Shown: one piece after another, positions 27,065 through 35,249 of the stretch | Layout of the letters: every line of letters begins with the position of its first letter | Position numbering within the stretch: the first letter of the stretch is position 1 | NCBI GenBank assembly: GCA_963665525.1 | Contig: OY762280.1 | Span: 3,906,001 to 3,970,000 of the forward strand | Source: UBA12077 sp963665525 | GTDB taxonomy: Bacteria > Bacteroidota > Bacteroidia > Bacteroidales > UBA12077 | Length of the DNA: 64,000 nt | Reading direction: 5' to 3' | Position numbers and translations under genes: made by a program | The notes under the pieces: generated by a model | What the model was told of the DNA's origin: nothing | What the model saw: only the letters and a program-made list of their open reading frames with translations | Databases searched by the model: none

Positions 27065-27676
27065 TTAATCTATATGCTTAAAAAAAGATCTTTCAAACAA
27101 TAAGATGTAAGCTACACCAATGGTTATGGCCGAATCAGCAATGTTAAAAACGGGGCGAAAAAAGATAAAATCTTTTCCTCCCCAAAATGGGAACCAGCTG
27201 GGATAGTGACCACTAAAGAGTGGGAAATATAACATGTCTACAACCCTTCCTTGCAGCCAAGTCGAATAACCTCCATCGTTAGGCATGAACTCTGCAATCT
27301 GATAGAAGCTTTCATCGAAAATGACACCATAAAAAACACTATCTAGGATGTTTCCTAATGCTCCGGCCATAATAAGAGCTATACTTATAATAACCATCTT
27401 GGGTGCGTTTTGCTTAATTAAGGTTTTAAGATACCAACCAATACCTACAACAGCAATGATACGAAATAAGGTTAAAAATATTTTTCCACTCTTACCCCAG
27501 AATTCCATTCCGAAAGCCATGCCATTATTTTCAGTAAAATGGATAATAAACCAATCACCAAGAATTTTATATTCTTGTCCTAAAATCATATGAGTCTTAA
27601 TCCATATCTTGACAGCCTGATCAATTATTAAAACTAATAGTATAATAATGATTGATTTAGTGGTGATTGATTTCAT
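27065..27676 (-). CDS. lspA: Lipoprotein signal peptidase (signal peptidase II)
   Basis: 203 residues, four membrane segments. Cleaves the signal peptide of diacylglyceryl-prolipoproteins made by Lgt. The two catalytic Asp blocks are visible: AGALGNILDSVFYG and FNIADSAITIG. The family motif FTENNGMAFGM follows the first helix. It is longer than the E. coli enzyme (about 164), because of an inserted periplasmic loop (DESFYQIAEFMPNDGG and following), as is usual in Bacteroidota. It lies downstream of the DksA-like gene and ileS on the same strand, with a hairpin between. Confidence 0.93.
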   Translation of the reverse strand: MKSITTKSIIIILLVLIIDQAVKIWIKTHMILGQEYKILGDWFIIHFTENNGMAFGMEFWGKSGKIFLTLFRIIAVVGIGWYLKTLIKQNAPKMVIISIALIMAGALGNILDSVFYGVIFDESFYQIAEFMPNDGGYSTWLQGRVVDMLYFPLFSGHYPSWFPFWGGKDFIFFRPVFNIADSAITIGVAYILLFERSFFKHID

Positions 27677-27730
27677 TGTATTTAGTTTTTAATTGCGTGT
27701 AAAACTATTAAAAAGAGTTGAATAATAAAA

Positions 27731-27759
27731 AATGATTGGTTCGAAAAGAACCAATCATT
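27731..27759 (-). terminator. Hairpin between the DksA-like gene and lspA
   Basis: A perfect 12-base stem AATGATTGGTTC / GAACCAATCATT (27731-27742, 27748-27759) with a 5-base loop. On the minus strand it is followed by TTTTATTATT, a good terminator for the ileS-dksA transcript, so lspA may have its own promoter or depend on readthrough. Confidence 0.8.
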
Positions 27760-27783
27760 TCATAAAATATGTTAAACTGAATA

Positions 27784-28161
27784 TTAACGTTGATTTTGTT
27801 TGGCAACAATACTTAATGTTGCATGAGGAACTGCACGAAGCCTTTCCTTAGAAATTAATTTGCCGGTTTCGCGACAAATCCCATAAGTCTTATTTTCAAT
27901 ACGAACAAGAGCAGCTTGCAAATGTTGAATAAACTTTTGTTGGCGTTGCGCCAACCTTCCAGCTTCTTCTTTTGAAAGTGTAGCTGCACCTTCTTCTAAA
28001 ACTTTAAAAGTAGGCGAAGTATCTTGAGTATCATTACTTTCGCTATGAGTTATTGTCTTTTTTAATATATCATAGTCAATTTGTGCTTTCTCAAGTTTCT
28101 GAAGAATGATTTCTTTGAATTCCGCCAACTCTTCATCTGTGTACCTAGTCTTTTCCGCCAT
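27784..28161 (-). CDS. TraR/DksA family regulator lacking the zinc-finger cysteines
   Basis: 125 residues. An N-terminal helical hairpin (FKEIILQKLEKAQIDYDI ... EAGRLAQRQQKFIQHLQAAL) as in DksA, then the C-terminal globular motif YGICRETGKLISKERLRAVP. Only one cysteine, Cys96, is present, so the four-Cys zinc site of E. coli DksA cannot form; the fold is probably held by packing instead. DksA-type proteins bind the RNA polymerase secondary channel and work with (p)ppGpp; that this one does so is inference. It lies 73 bases downstream of ileS. Confidence 0.87.
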   Translation of the reverse strand: MAEKTRYTDEELAEFKEIILQKLEKAQIDYDILKKTITHSESNDTQDTSPTFKVLEEGAATLSKEEAGRLAQRQQKFIQHLQAALVRIENKTYGICRETGKLISKERLRAVPHATLSIVAKQNQR

Positions 28162-28234
28162 AATTCATCAAATTTAAGTTGATCTAAAGATAGCAAATTT
28201 TTTTAATCAAAAAAGTAATTGCTAATTTAACTTA

Positions 28235-31200
28235 TTAACTAATCTTATCGATTTTAATGTTCGTTTTAATCTCTTCGTCAATTTCTACGAAATGTACTGA
28301 ATTTTGTTCGAAATTATCCACTAAATCAATCGATTTAGCTAGAGTTTGAGCACTGATATAATCTCTATGCTTTTCAATAGCTGTATTAATTAGATCGTGC
28401 TTTTGTATTTGTATCTCAATCTTATCTGTTACATCAAAATTACTATCTTTTCTAATGTTTTGAATTCTGTTGATAAATTCACGGGCAATACCTTCTTCTC
28501 TTAATTCTTCGGTAACTGTAATGTCTAAGGCAACAGTTAATTTGCCGTCGTTAGCAACAAGTAATCCTGGGATATCTTCTGATGTAATTTCAACATCTTC
28601 CAAAGTAAGATTGATCTTCTCTGTATCAACGTTTAATTCGAATGTTTCATTGCGTTCAAAGGTAACAATATCTTCTTGCGACATTTGTGCAACTGCACCC
28701 GAAATTTGTTTCATTAACTTACCATACTTAGGGCCTAATGTTTTAAAGTTAGGCTTGATCTTCTTAACTAAAACGCCTGTAGTATCAGTAATATATTCAA
28801 CCTCTTTTACATTCACTTCAGCAAGAACTAAATTGCGTACAGCTTCGAATTTACTTTGTAACGATCTATCAAGGATAGGAATCATTAGTTTGTTTAATGG
28901 CTGACGAACTTTGATACTTACTTTACGACGTAATGCAAGAACCATAGAAGAAACACGTTGTGCAATGTCCATTTTTTCTTCTAAATCCTTATCGATATAA
29001 GTTTCGTTATATTTAGGGAAATCAGAAATGTGAACTGATTCTGTTTTGTCAATTCCTGTTATCTCGTTCAAATCAGTAAAAATCTGATCGGCAAAGAATG
29101 GAGAAATTGGTGCCATTAATCTTGCAACAGTTTCTAAACAAGTATATAATGTTTGGTAAGCAGCGATTTTATCTTTTGAATATTCGCCACCCCAATAACG
29201 TTTACGATTTAATCGAACGTACCAGTTACTTAGATTTTCGGTAACAAAATCCTGGATTGCACGTCCTGCACGAGTTGGTTCGTAATTTTCATAATCGCTT
29301 TCTACCTCTTTTACAAGTGAGTTTAATAATGAGATAATCCAACGATCGATCTCTGGACGTTCTTCAACAGGAATTTCTTCTTCTGCAAATTTAAATCCAT
29401 CAACATTTGCATAAAGAGCAAAGAAACCATATGTGTTATAAAGTGTTCCAAAGAATTTACGTTTTACTTCATCAACTCCACTAATATCAAATTTAAGGTT
29501 GTCCCAAGGTTGTGCATTGGTAATCATGTACCAGCGTAAAGGATCAGAACCATTCTTTTCGATAGTTTCAAATGGATCAACAGCATTTCCTAAACGTTTC
29601 GACATTTTAGCTCCGTTTTTATCCAGAACCAAACCATTCGAGATAATATTTTTAAATGCTACAGAGTCGAATAACATCGTAGCAATTGCATGCAATGTAA
29701 AGAACCAACCACGCGTTTGGTCAACACCTTCAGCAATAAAATCGGCAGGATAAACCTGATCGAATCCTTCTTTATTTTCAAATGGATAATGTAACTGAGC
29801 ATAAGGCATAGCACCAGAATCGAACCAAACATCAATTAAGTCTAATTCGCGAACCATTTTTTGACCACTATCTGAAACCAAATAAATTCCATCAACATAT
29901 GGACGGTGTAAATCAATTTTTTCGTAGTTTTCTTTTGAATTATCACCAACAACAAATTTTTCGTATGGATTTTTATCCATGAAACCAGCCTTCACTGATT
30001 TTTCTATTTCGGCGAAAAGTTCTTCAACCGAACCAATACATTTTATTTCGGTTCTGTCTTCAGAAACCCAAATTGGAAGTGGAGTTCCCCAATAACGAGA
30101 ACGTGATAGGTTCCAGTCTTGAAGGTTTTCTAACCATTTTCCGAAACGTCCTGTTCCAGTTGATTCTGGTTTCCAGTTGATGGTTTTATTCAATTCCATC
30201 ATTTTATCCTTAAGAGCAGTTGTTCTTACAAACCACGAATCTAACGGATAATAAAGAACAGGCTTATCTGTTCTCCAACAATGTGGATAATTGTGAACAT
30301 GTTTCTCTATTTTAAATGCTTTATTTTCTTTTTTAAGCATTACTGAGATATCCACATCTATAGTCGCATCATTTTCAGTAAGATTTGCATCATATTCATT
30401 TTTCACAAACCGTCCTGCAAAAGGAGTATATGTATCTTTGTTTACATTTTTAGCAACAAATTCAGGGTCTAGTTCTTCAATTGGGAACATACGTCCTTGT
30501 TTGTCAACCATTGGATTCATGTTTCCTTCTTTATCGTAAACTACCAATGGAGCAATGTTACTTTGTTTTGCAACGCGATCATCATCGGCACCAAAAGTAG
30601 GAGCAATGTGTACGATACCTGTTCCATCTTCAGTAGTAACGTAATCACCTAATATTACTCTGAAAGCATCGCCATCGGGTTTAACCCAATCGATTAATTG
30701 TTCGTAACGAACTCCTTCTAATTCTTTTCCATTGTATTCTGAAAGAACTTTATAAGGAACTTTTTTATCACCTTCTTTATAATCTTCAAGATTTAATTCT
30801 GCAGCTTTTTTATCGAAGTGAGCATTGAATAAATCTTTAGCAAGAACCACGGTGATAGGTTCTCCTGTGTATTGGTTGAAAGTTCTAACTTTTACATAAT
30901 TTATTCCAGGGCCTACAGCAAGTGCGGTATTAGATGGTAACGTCCAAGGTGTAGTTGTCCATGCTAAGAAATAAACTTTTGTATCAACGTTTTCAAATAA
31001 AAATTCAGATTCGTTGTTTTTGATAACTTCGAATTGAGCAACACAAGTCGTATCCTTAACATCGCGATAACAACCCGGTTGATTCAATTCGTGTGTGCTT
31101 AAACCAGTACCAGCAGCAGGCGAATATGGTTGTATTGTATATCCTTTATATAAAAGATCTTTTTCGAAAAGTTGTTTTAATAACCACCATAAAGTTTCGA

Positions 31201-31672
31201 TGTAACGATTGTCATAAGTAATGTACGGATCGTCCATGTTAACCCAATAACCCATTTTATGAGTAAGGTCTTCCCAAACATCAGTATATTTCATTACTTC
31301 CTTACGGCAAGTATCGTTATACTCATCAACGGTGATTTTTTTACCAATATCTTCCTTAGTAATTCCTAAAGCTTTTTCAACAGCAAGTTCCACAGGTAAG
31401 CCATGTGTATCCCAACCAGCTTTACGTTTTACAAGAAATCCTTGCATGGTTTTATAGCGGCAAAAAATATCTTTAATTGCACGAGCCATTACGTGATGAA
31501 TACCAGGCATTCCATTCGCTGATGGAGGTCCTTCGTAAAATACGAAAGTTGGTTTTCCTTCACGTGTAGTAATACTTTTATGAAATGTATCATTCTTGTC
31601 CCAACGAGCAAGTACATCTTTGTTTACTTGCGATAAATCTAACTGCTTATACGTGCGAAATTTTTCACTCAT
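28235..31672 (-). CDS. ileS: Isoleucyl-tRNA synthetase
   Basis: 1145 residues, class I synthetase charging tRNA-Ile. The HIGH-type signature is in YEGPPSANGMPGIHHVMAR near residue 50-60. The KMSKR loop is GAKMSKRLGNAVDPF near 690, and the CP1 editing domain lies between (for example AWTTTPWTLPSNTALAVGPG). The C-terminal anticodon-binding region is followed by a long extension of the kind seen in the longer, eukaryote-like ileS class rather than the 940-residue E. coli form. That class often has lower mupirocin sensitivity (family knowledge, not tested here). First gene before dksA and lspA. Confidence 0.96.
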   Translation of the reverse strand: MSEKFRTYKQLDLSQVNKDVLARWDKNDTFHKSITTREGKPTFVFYEGPPSANGMPGIHHVMARAIKDIFCRYKTMQGFLVKRKAGWDTHGLPVELAVEKALGITKEDIGKKITVDEYNDTCRKEVMKYTDVWEDLTHKMGYWVNMDDPYITYDNRYIETLWWLLKQLFEKDLLYKGYTIQPYSPAAGTGLSTHELNQPGCYRDVKDTTCVAQFEVIKNNESEFLFENVDTKVYFLAWTTTPWTLPSNTALAVGPGINYVKVRTFNQYTGEPITVVLAKDLFNAHFDKKAAELNLEDYKEGDKKVPYKVLSEYNGKELEGVRYEQLIDWVKPDGDAFRVILGDYVTTEDGTGIVHIAPTFGADDDRVAKQSNIAPLVVYDKEGNMNPMVDKQGRMFPIEELDPEFVAKNVNKDTYTPFAGRFVKNEYDANLTENDATIDVDISVMLKKENKAFKIEKHVHNYPHCWRTDKPVLYYPLDSWFVRTTALKDKMMELNKTINWKPESTGTGRFGKWLENLQDWNLSRSRYWGTPLPIWVSEDRTEIKCIGSVEELFAEIEKSVKAGFMDKNPYEKFVVGDNSKENYEKIDLHRPYVDGIYLVSDSGQKMVRELDLIDVWFDSGAMPYAQLHYPFENKEGFDQVYPADFIAEGVDQTRGWFFTLHAIATMLFDSVAFKNIISNGLVLDKNGAKMSKRLGNAVDPFETIEKNGSDPLRWYMITNAQPWDNLKFDISGVDEVKRKFFGTLYNTYGFFALYANVDGFKFAEEEIPVEERPEIDRWIISLLNSLVKEVESDYENYEPTRAGRAIQDFVTENLSNWYVRLNRKRYWGGEYSKDKIAAYQTLYTCLETVARLMAPISPFFADQIFTDLNEITGIDKTESVHISDFPKYNETYIDKDLEEKMDIAQRVSSMVLALRRKVSIKVRQPLNKLMIPILDRSLQSKFEAVRNLVLAEVNVKEVEYITDTTGVLVKKIKPNFKTLGPKYGKLMKQISGAVAQMSQEDIVTFERNETFELNVDTEKINLTLEDVEITSEDIPGLLVANDGKLTVALDITVTEELREEGIAREFINRIQNIRKDSNFDVTDKIEIQIQKHDLINTAIEKHRDYISAQTLAKSIDLVDNFEQNSVHFVEIDEEIKTNIKIDKIS

Positions 31673-31714
31673 TGATTATCTATATTTTTATGGTCTACAA
31701 TAATTTAAAACGTA

Positions 31715-31745
31715 CAAAGATAATTTTCTGGATTATAAAATCCAA
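31715..31745 (-). promoter_or_regulatory. ileS promoter with dyad in the spacer
   Basis: On the minus strand TTG (complement of 31743-31745), 20-base spacer, then TATCTTTG (complement of 31715-31722), an exact TAnnTTTG box. The start site would be about 35 bases before the ileS ATG. A short dyad GGATT-4-AATCC (31730-31743) fills the upstream half of the spacer. Confidence 0.6.
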
Positions 31746-31832
31746 TCAATATTTCGGTACTTTCGGTGTTTTTTAATGATTTATTTAAATTAACTGTTAA
31801 ATCATATTTTTTGACACTGTTTTTATAATAAA

Positions 31833-31859
31833 AAAAGCCTCATGTGAGATGAGGCTTTT
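31833..31859 (-). terminator. Terminator of ribE
   Basis: Minus-strand stem AAAAGCCTCAT / ATGAGGCTTTT (31833-31843, 31849-31859), followed on the minus strand by more T. Confidence 0.85.
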
Positions 31860-31879
31860 CAAAATACTAACTTATATTT

Positions 31880-32485
31880 TTACTTGCCCAATTGCTGTCT
31901 CACAATTCGTGCAACGTATTTTCCAATAACATCAAATTCCAGGTTAACAACTGTTCCAACTTTAAACTCGTGGAAGTTTGTTAAATCATAAGTAAATGGA
32001 ATAATTGCTACCTCAAAAGATCTGTCTTTTGAATTAACCACTGTTAAACTAACTCCATTTACAGAAACTGAACCTTTTTCAACAGTTATATAATCTTCTT
32101 GTGATGGATCATACTCGAAAGTGTAATACCAGCTTCCATCAGCTTCGCGAACATTTGTACATGTTGCTGTTTGATCAACATGGCCTTGAACCAAATGTCC
32201 ATCAAGTAAACTATCGATTTTCATGCTTCGTTCAAGATTTACCTTAGATCCAATTTCTAATAATCCTAAATTTGATTTATCTAAAGTTTCCTGAATGGCA
32301 GTAACTGTATATTCTTTTTTTTCTTTGTCAACATTAACGACTGTTAAGCATACTCCATTATGAGCAACACTTTGGTCTATTTTTAAATCTTCTGCAAAAG
32401 AACACTGCATGGTGATATGCAAGTTTTCCTGATCTTTTTCAAGTTTTACAACTTTTGCAGCTTCTTCAACTATTCCTGAAAACAT
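31880..32485 (-). CDS. ribE: Riboflavin synthase, alpha subunit
   Basis: 201 residues. Converts two 6,7-dimethyl-8-ribityllumazine molecules to riboflavin. It starts with the family N-terminus MFSGIVEE and contains two lumazine-binding repeats: HNGVCLTVVNV (about 42-52) and VNGVSLTVVNS (about 139-149). The linker MKIDSLLDGHLVQGHVDQ is also typical. It stands alone, as riboflavin genes often do in Bacteroidota. No FMN riboswitch is evident in the 87 bases upstream. Confidence 0.95.
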   Translation of the reverse strand: MFSGIVEEAAKVVKLEKDQENLHITMQCSFAEDLKIDQSVAHNGVCLTVVNVDKEKKEYTVTAIQETLDKSNLGLLEIGSKVNLERSMKIDSLLDGHLVQGHVDQTATCTNVREADGSWYYTFEYDPSQEDYITVEKGSVSVNGVSLTVVNSKDRSFEVAIIPFTYDLTNFHEFKVGTVVNLEFDVIGKYVARIVRQQLGK

Positions 32486-32572
32486 AATTGTACTTTTTAA
32501 GTGTAAAATTTTTGCGAATTTATGAAGATTTAACCTATTAGCAAAGTAATTTTTATGTTAAGAATGTGTCTT

Positions 32573-33031
32573 TTATATATCAAAGCCTGTTTTAGTTTCA
32601 GATGAAATGGCAAATGAACTATGAAAAGTGGTTACATAATCTAATCCTGAAAGTTTTTCTTCGAGAAATATTTTAAACTCTGCCATGTCTTTTATCATAA
32701 TTTTAAGGTGAACATCATACTCTCCTGTTACATTATGAAACTCTACTACTTCAGGAAATGCCAATACTGCTTCTCTAAAATTATCTACTACTTCTTTCGT
32801 GTGTTTCTTTAAGTTAACATCTATAAAAATTACCATGTTCCTGTCAAGTTTTTCAGGATTTAGTACAGCAACATATTTTTCAATAATTCCTGTTTTTTCA
32901 AGTTTCCGTACTCTTTCGTAAACGGGCGTGTTTGTAAGATGTAACTTACTAGCTAATTCCTTGGTAGTGATTCTTCCATCGCTCTGAAGAGTTCGTAAAA
33001 TCTTGCGGTCTATGTTATCAAGTTTATTCAT
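32573..33031 (-). CDS. Lrp/AsnC family transcriptional regulator
   Basis: 152 residues. An N-terminal helix-turn-helix (LDNIDRKILRTLQSDGRITT, ELASKLHLTNTPVYERVRKL) and a C-terminal RAM ligand-binding beta-alpha domain (FREAVLAFPEVVEFHNVTGE, YDVHLKIMIKDMAEF). Regulators of this type sense amino acids or related 2-oxo acids. The gene is divergent from the 2-oxoacid:ferredoxin oxidoreductase operon, which it probably controls. It also has a dyad over its own -7 box. Confidence 0.93.
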   Translation of the reverse strand: MNKLDNIDRKILRTLQSDGRITTKELASKLHLTNTPVYERVRKLEKTGIIEKYVAVLNPEKLDRNMVIFIDVNLKKHTKEVVDNFREAVLAFPEVVEFHNVTGEYDVHLKIMIKDMAEFKIFLEEKLSGLDYVTTFHSSFAISSETKTGFDI

Positions 33032-33072
33032 AGTAGAAAAATTATCCTTAAAATGGTAATATAATTTTAATA

Positions 33073-33090
33073 CAAAGATAATGTATCTTT
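33073..33090 (-). promoter_or_regulatory. lrp -7 box overlapped by a 17-bp palindrome
   Basis: AAAGATA-ATG-TATCTTT (33074-33090) is a perfect dyad. Its left arm plus base 33073 reads TATCTTTG on the minus strand, the -7 box of the lrp gene. The position suggests autorepression by the Lrp-type protein. Confidence 0.5.
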
Positions 33091-33160
33091 TATTATGGAC
33101 TTAACCAGATATATAATCCAAATATAGTAAAATAAGCAAACAATAATATAGTCGATTTGT

Positions 33161-33168
33161 ATATTTGC
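33161..33168 (+). promoter_or_regulatory. -7 box of the 2-oxoacid oxidoreductase operon
   Basis: TATATTTG, an exact TAnnTTTG match, 22 bases before the first ATG (33191). A -33 TTG at ideal distance is not seen, which would fit an activator-dependent promoter. Confidence 0.5.
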
Positions 33169-33190
33169 AGAAAATAATAAAACACAGATT

Positions 33191-33748
33191 ATGAAAGAAA
33201 TAAGATGGCATGGTAGAGGTGGTCAAGGAGGTTTTACTGCTTCAAGGCTATTGGGAATTGCTGCCGGAATGTTTCAAGATAAACATGCATTAGCATTTCC
33301 TTCATTCGGACCAGAGCGCCGTGGTGCACCAGTACTTGCATTTACTAAAATTGACGATAAAAAGATACATGATCGCAGTGAGGTTATTACTTGTGATTAT
33401 GTAGTTGTTATGGACGAAACTCTGATTAATCCAACAATGCTTAAAGGGATTAAGGATGATACGGTTTTTGTTATTAATAGTAAAAATCCTGATAGATACG
33501 AAATTCTTAAAAAATATAAAGTAGTAGCTGTTGATGCTACTGGTCTTGCTTTAGATATTCTTGGAAGACCTATAACCAATACGGCAATGTATGGTGCATT
33601 AGTTGCTGTTTCTGGACTAGTTAGTCTTGATTCAGCTTTAAGTAGTATACGTCACGAAATGAAACCATCTCTTGTTGATAAAAATATTGAGATCGTGAAT
33701 CGTGCTTTTGAAGAATGTAGTAAAACGGAATCGACAAAAGTTAATTAA
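33191..33748 (+). CDS. porG: 2-oxoacid:ferredoxin oxidoreductase, gamma subunit
   Basis: 185 residues. Gamma subunit of a pyruvate- or branched-chain 2-oxoacid ferredoxin oxidoreductase, which decarboxylates the acid and forms acyl-CoA and reduced ferredoxin. It starts with the family pattern EIRWHGRGGQGGFTASRLLG and continues with FPSFGPERRGAPVLAFTKI. First gene of a tightly packed gamma-delta-alpha-beta operon (33191-36156). Whether the substrate is pyruvate or 2-oxoisovalerate cannot be decided from sequence by eye; the neighbouring Lrp regulator makes branched-chain acids plausible. Confidence 0.9.
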   Translation: MKEIRWHGRGGQGGFTASRLLGIAAGMFQDKHALAFPSFGPERRGAPVLAFTKIDDKKIHDRSEVITCDYVVVMDETLINPTMLKGIKDDTVFVINSKNPDRYEILKKYKVVAVDATGLALDILGRPITNTAMYGALVAVSGLVSLDSALSSIRHEMKPSLVDKNIEIVNRAFEECSKTESTKVN

Positions 33749-33750
33749 TT

Positions 33751-34050
33751 ATGGATAGACCAGTTAAGAGGGATTTTAAACGCCCAACACATATAGACGA
33801 ATATCCTGTAGGACCGCAATACGAAGCAGGATTTCTTGCTGATACCAATGCAGGATGGAGAACCTACAAACCAGTTGTAGATAACGATAAATGTATTTAC
33901 TGCTTAAAATGCTACCTGGTTTGCCCTGATGGAACCATTATTAAAAATGATGGTAAAATTGATGTTGATTACGATTATTGTAAAGGTTGCGGAGTTTGTG
34001 CGCATGAGTGCCCAAAAGATGCAATTGAAATGATAAAGGAGGAACTATAA
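33751..34050 (+). CDS. porD: 2-oxoacid:ferredoxin oxidoreductase, delta (ferredoxin) subunit
   Basis: 99 residues. Carries two [4Fe-4S] clusters that pass electrons to ferredoxin: CIYCLKCYLVCPDG and CKGCGVCAHECPKDA are complete cluster motifs. The N-terminal 35 residues (including DEYPVGPQYEAGFLADTNAG) are the typical docking extension of the delta subunit. It starts 2 bases after the gamma stop, and its TAA overlaps the alpha ATG by one base, so translation is coupled. Confidence 0.93.
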   Translation: MDRPVKRDFKRPTHIDEYPVGPQYEAGFLADTNAGWRTYKPVVDNDKCIYCLKCYLVCPDGTIIKNDGKIDVDYDYCKGCGVCAHECPKDAIEMIKEEL

Positions 34051-35249
34051 TGGCTGAAAATAAAGTTAACAAAATATTTATATCGGGAGATGAGGCAGTA
34101 GCGCATGGTACTCGTTTGTCGCGTCCGCATGTTATTGCTGCTTATCCTATTACTCCACAAACCATAACCGTTGAGCGTCTTTCAGAAATGGTTGAAAGAG
34201 GTGAAATGGAAACCGAATATATGCATGTTGAATCGGAGCATTCAGCACTTTCAGCAGCAATGGGTGCCAGCAGTGTTGGAGCAAGAACTTTTACAGCGAC
34301 ATCTTCACAAGGATTGTTATACATGGCCGAAGCTATGCACTATGCCAGTGGTGGTCGTTACCCAATTGTTATGATGAATGCAAACCGATCGGTTGCATTA
34401 CCTTGGAGTATTTATGGCGATCAACGTGATTCGCTTTCATTATTAGATTCTGGTTGGATTCAGGTATACGTTGAAGATGCACAGGAAGCATTGGATATGA
34501 TAATTCAGGCTTACAAAATTGCTGAAAACGGGAAAGTGTTAACTCCAATGATGGTTAATCTGGATGGATTTATCTTAACTCACACTTATGAAATGGTTGA
34601 GATTCCAGAGCAGGAAATGGTTGACAAGTTTCTGCCAAATTTCGAAACTCCAAACAAAATGAGTTTTGAAAATCCAAAGAATATGGCCTTCAGCTCACAG
34701 CCTGATGATAATACAGAATTTAAATATCAGCAAAATAAAGCTATGTTGGATTCTATAGAAGTAATTGAGAAAACAGATAAAGAATTTGGCGATCAGTTTG
34801 GAAGATATTACAATGGTATGGTTGAAGAAATTATGTGTGATGATGCTGATGCTGTTTTGGTTACTTTAGGAAGTGTTACAGGAACTGTTCGTGTAGTTGC
34901 TGAGCAGTTAAGGGCAAAAGGATTAAAAGTTGGGATTTTAAAAATTCGTTATATGCGTCCATTCCCTGAAAAGGAAATTATGGAATTAAGCAAAAAAGTG
35001 AAAGCAATTGGAGTTATCGATAAAGATATTTCATTTGGTTACGAAGGAACAATTTATACGAATGTAAATTCTGCACTTTCAAAAGCAAATGCTTCGGTAT
35101 TTAAGAAAAACTTTATTGGTGGTTTAGGTGGTAGAGATATTACGAAAGCCGAAATAGAGAAAATGTACATGGACTTATTAGAAGGAATAGATTCGAACAA
35201 TGAAGCGAAAGTAGAATTCTTTAATTTAAAAGTAGAAACCAATGACTAA
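34050..35249 (+). CDS. porA: 2-oxoacid:ferredoxin oxidoreductase, alpha subunit
   Basis: 399 residues. Contains the pyrimidine-side TPP-binding domain (ISGDEAVAHGTRLSRPHVIA, AYPITPQTITVERLSEMV) and the transketolase C-terminal-like domain (DAVLVTLGSVTGTVRVVAEQ, GLKVGILKIRYMRPFPEKEI). The ESEHSALSAAMGAS and TSSQGLLYMAEAMHYASGG stretches are characteristic of this subunit. Its end overlaps the beta gene by 8 bases. Confidence 0.93.
   Translation: MAENKVNKIFISGDEAVAHGTRLSRPHVIAAYPITPQTITVERLSEMVERGEMETEYMHVESEHSALSAAMGASSVGARTFTATSSQGLLYMAEAMHYASGGRYPIVMMNANRSVALPWSIYGDQRDSLSLLDSGWIQVYVEDAQEALDMIIQAYKIAENGKVLTPMMVNLDGFILTHTYEMVEIPEQEMVDKFLPNFETPNKMSFENPKNMAFSSQPDDNTEFKYQQNKAMLDSIEVIEKTDKEFGDQFGRYYNGMVEEIMCDDADAVLVTLGSVTGTVRVVAEQLRAKGLKVGILKIRYMRPFPEKEIMELSKKVKAIGVIDKDISFGYEGTIYTNVNSALSKANASVFKKNFIGGLGGRDITKAEIEKMYMDLLEGIDSNNEAKVEFFNLKVETND

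Noticed and set aside
31673..31714. T-box leader in front of ileS
   Set aside because: The leader is only about 35 bases and lacks any T-box features.
32486..32572. FMN riboswitch before ribE
   Set aside because: The gap is 87 bases, AT-rich and shows none of the conserved GC-rich helices.
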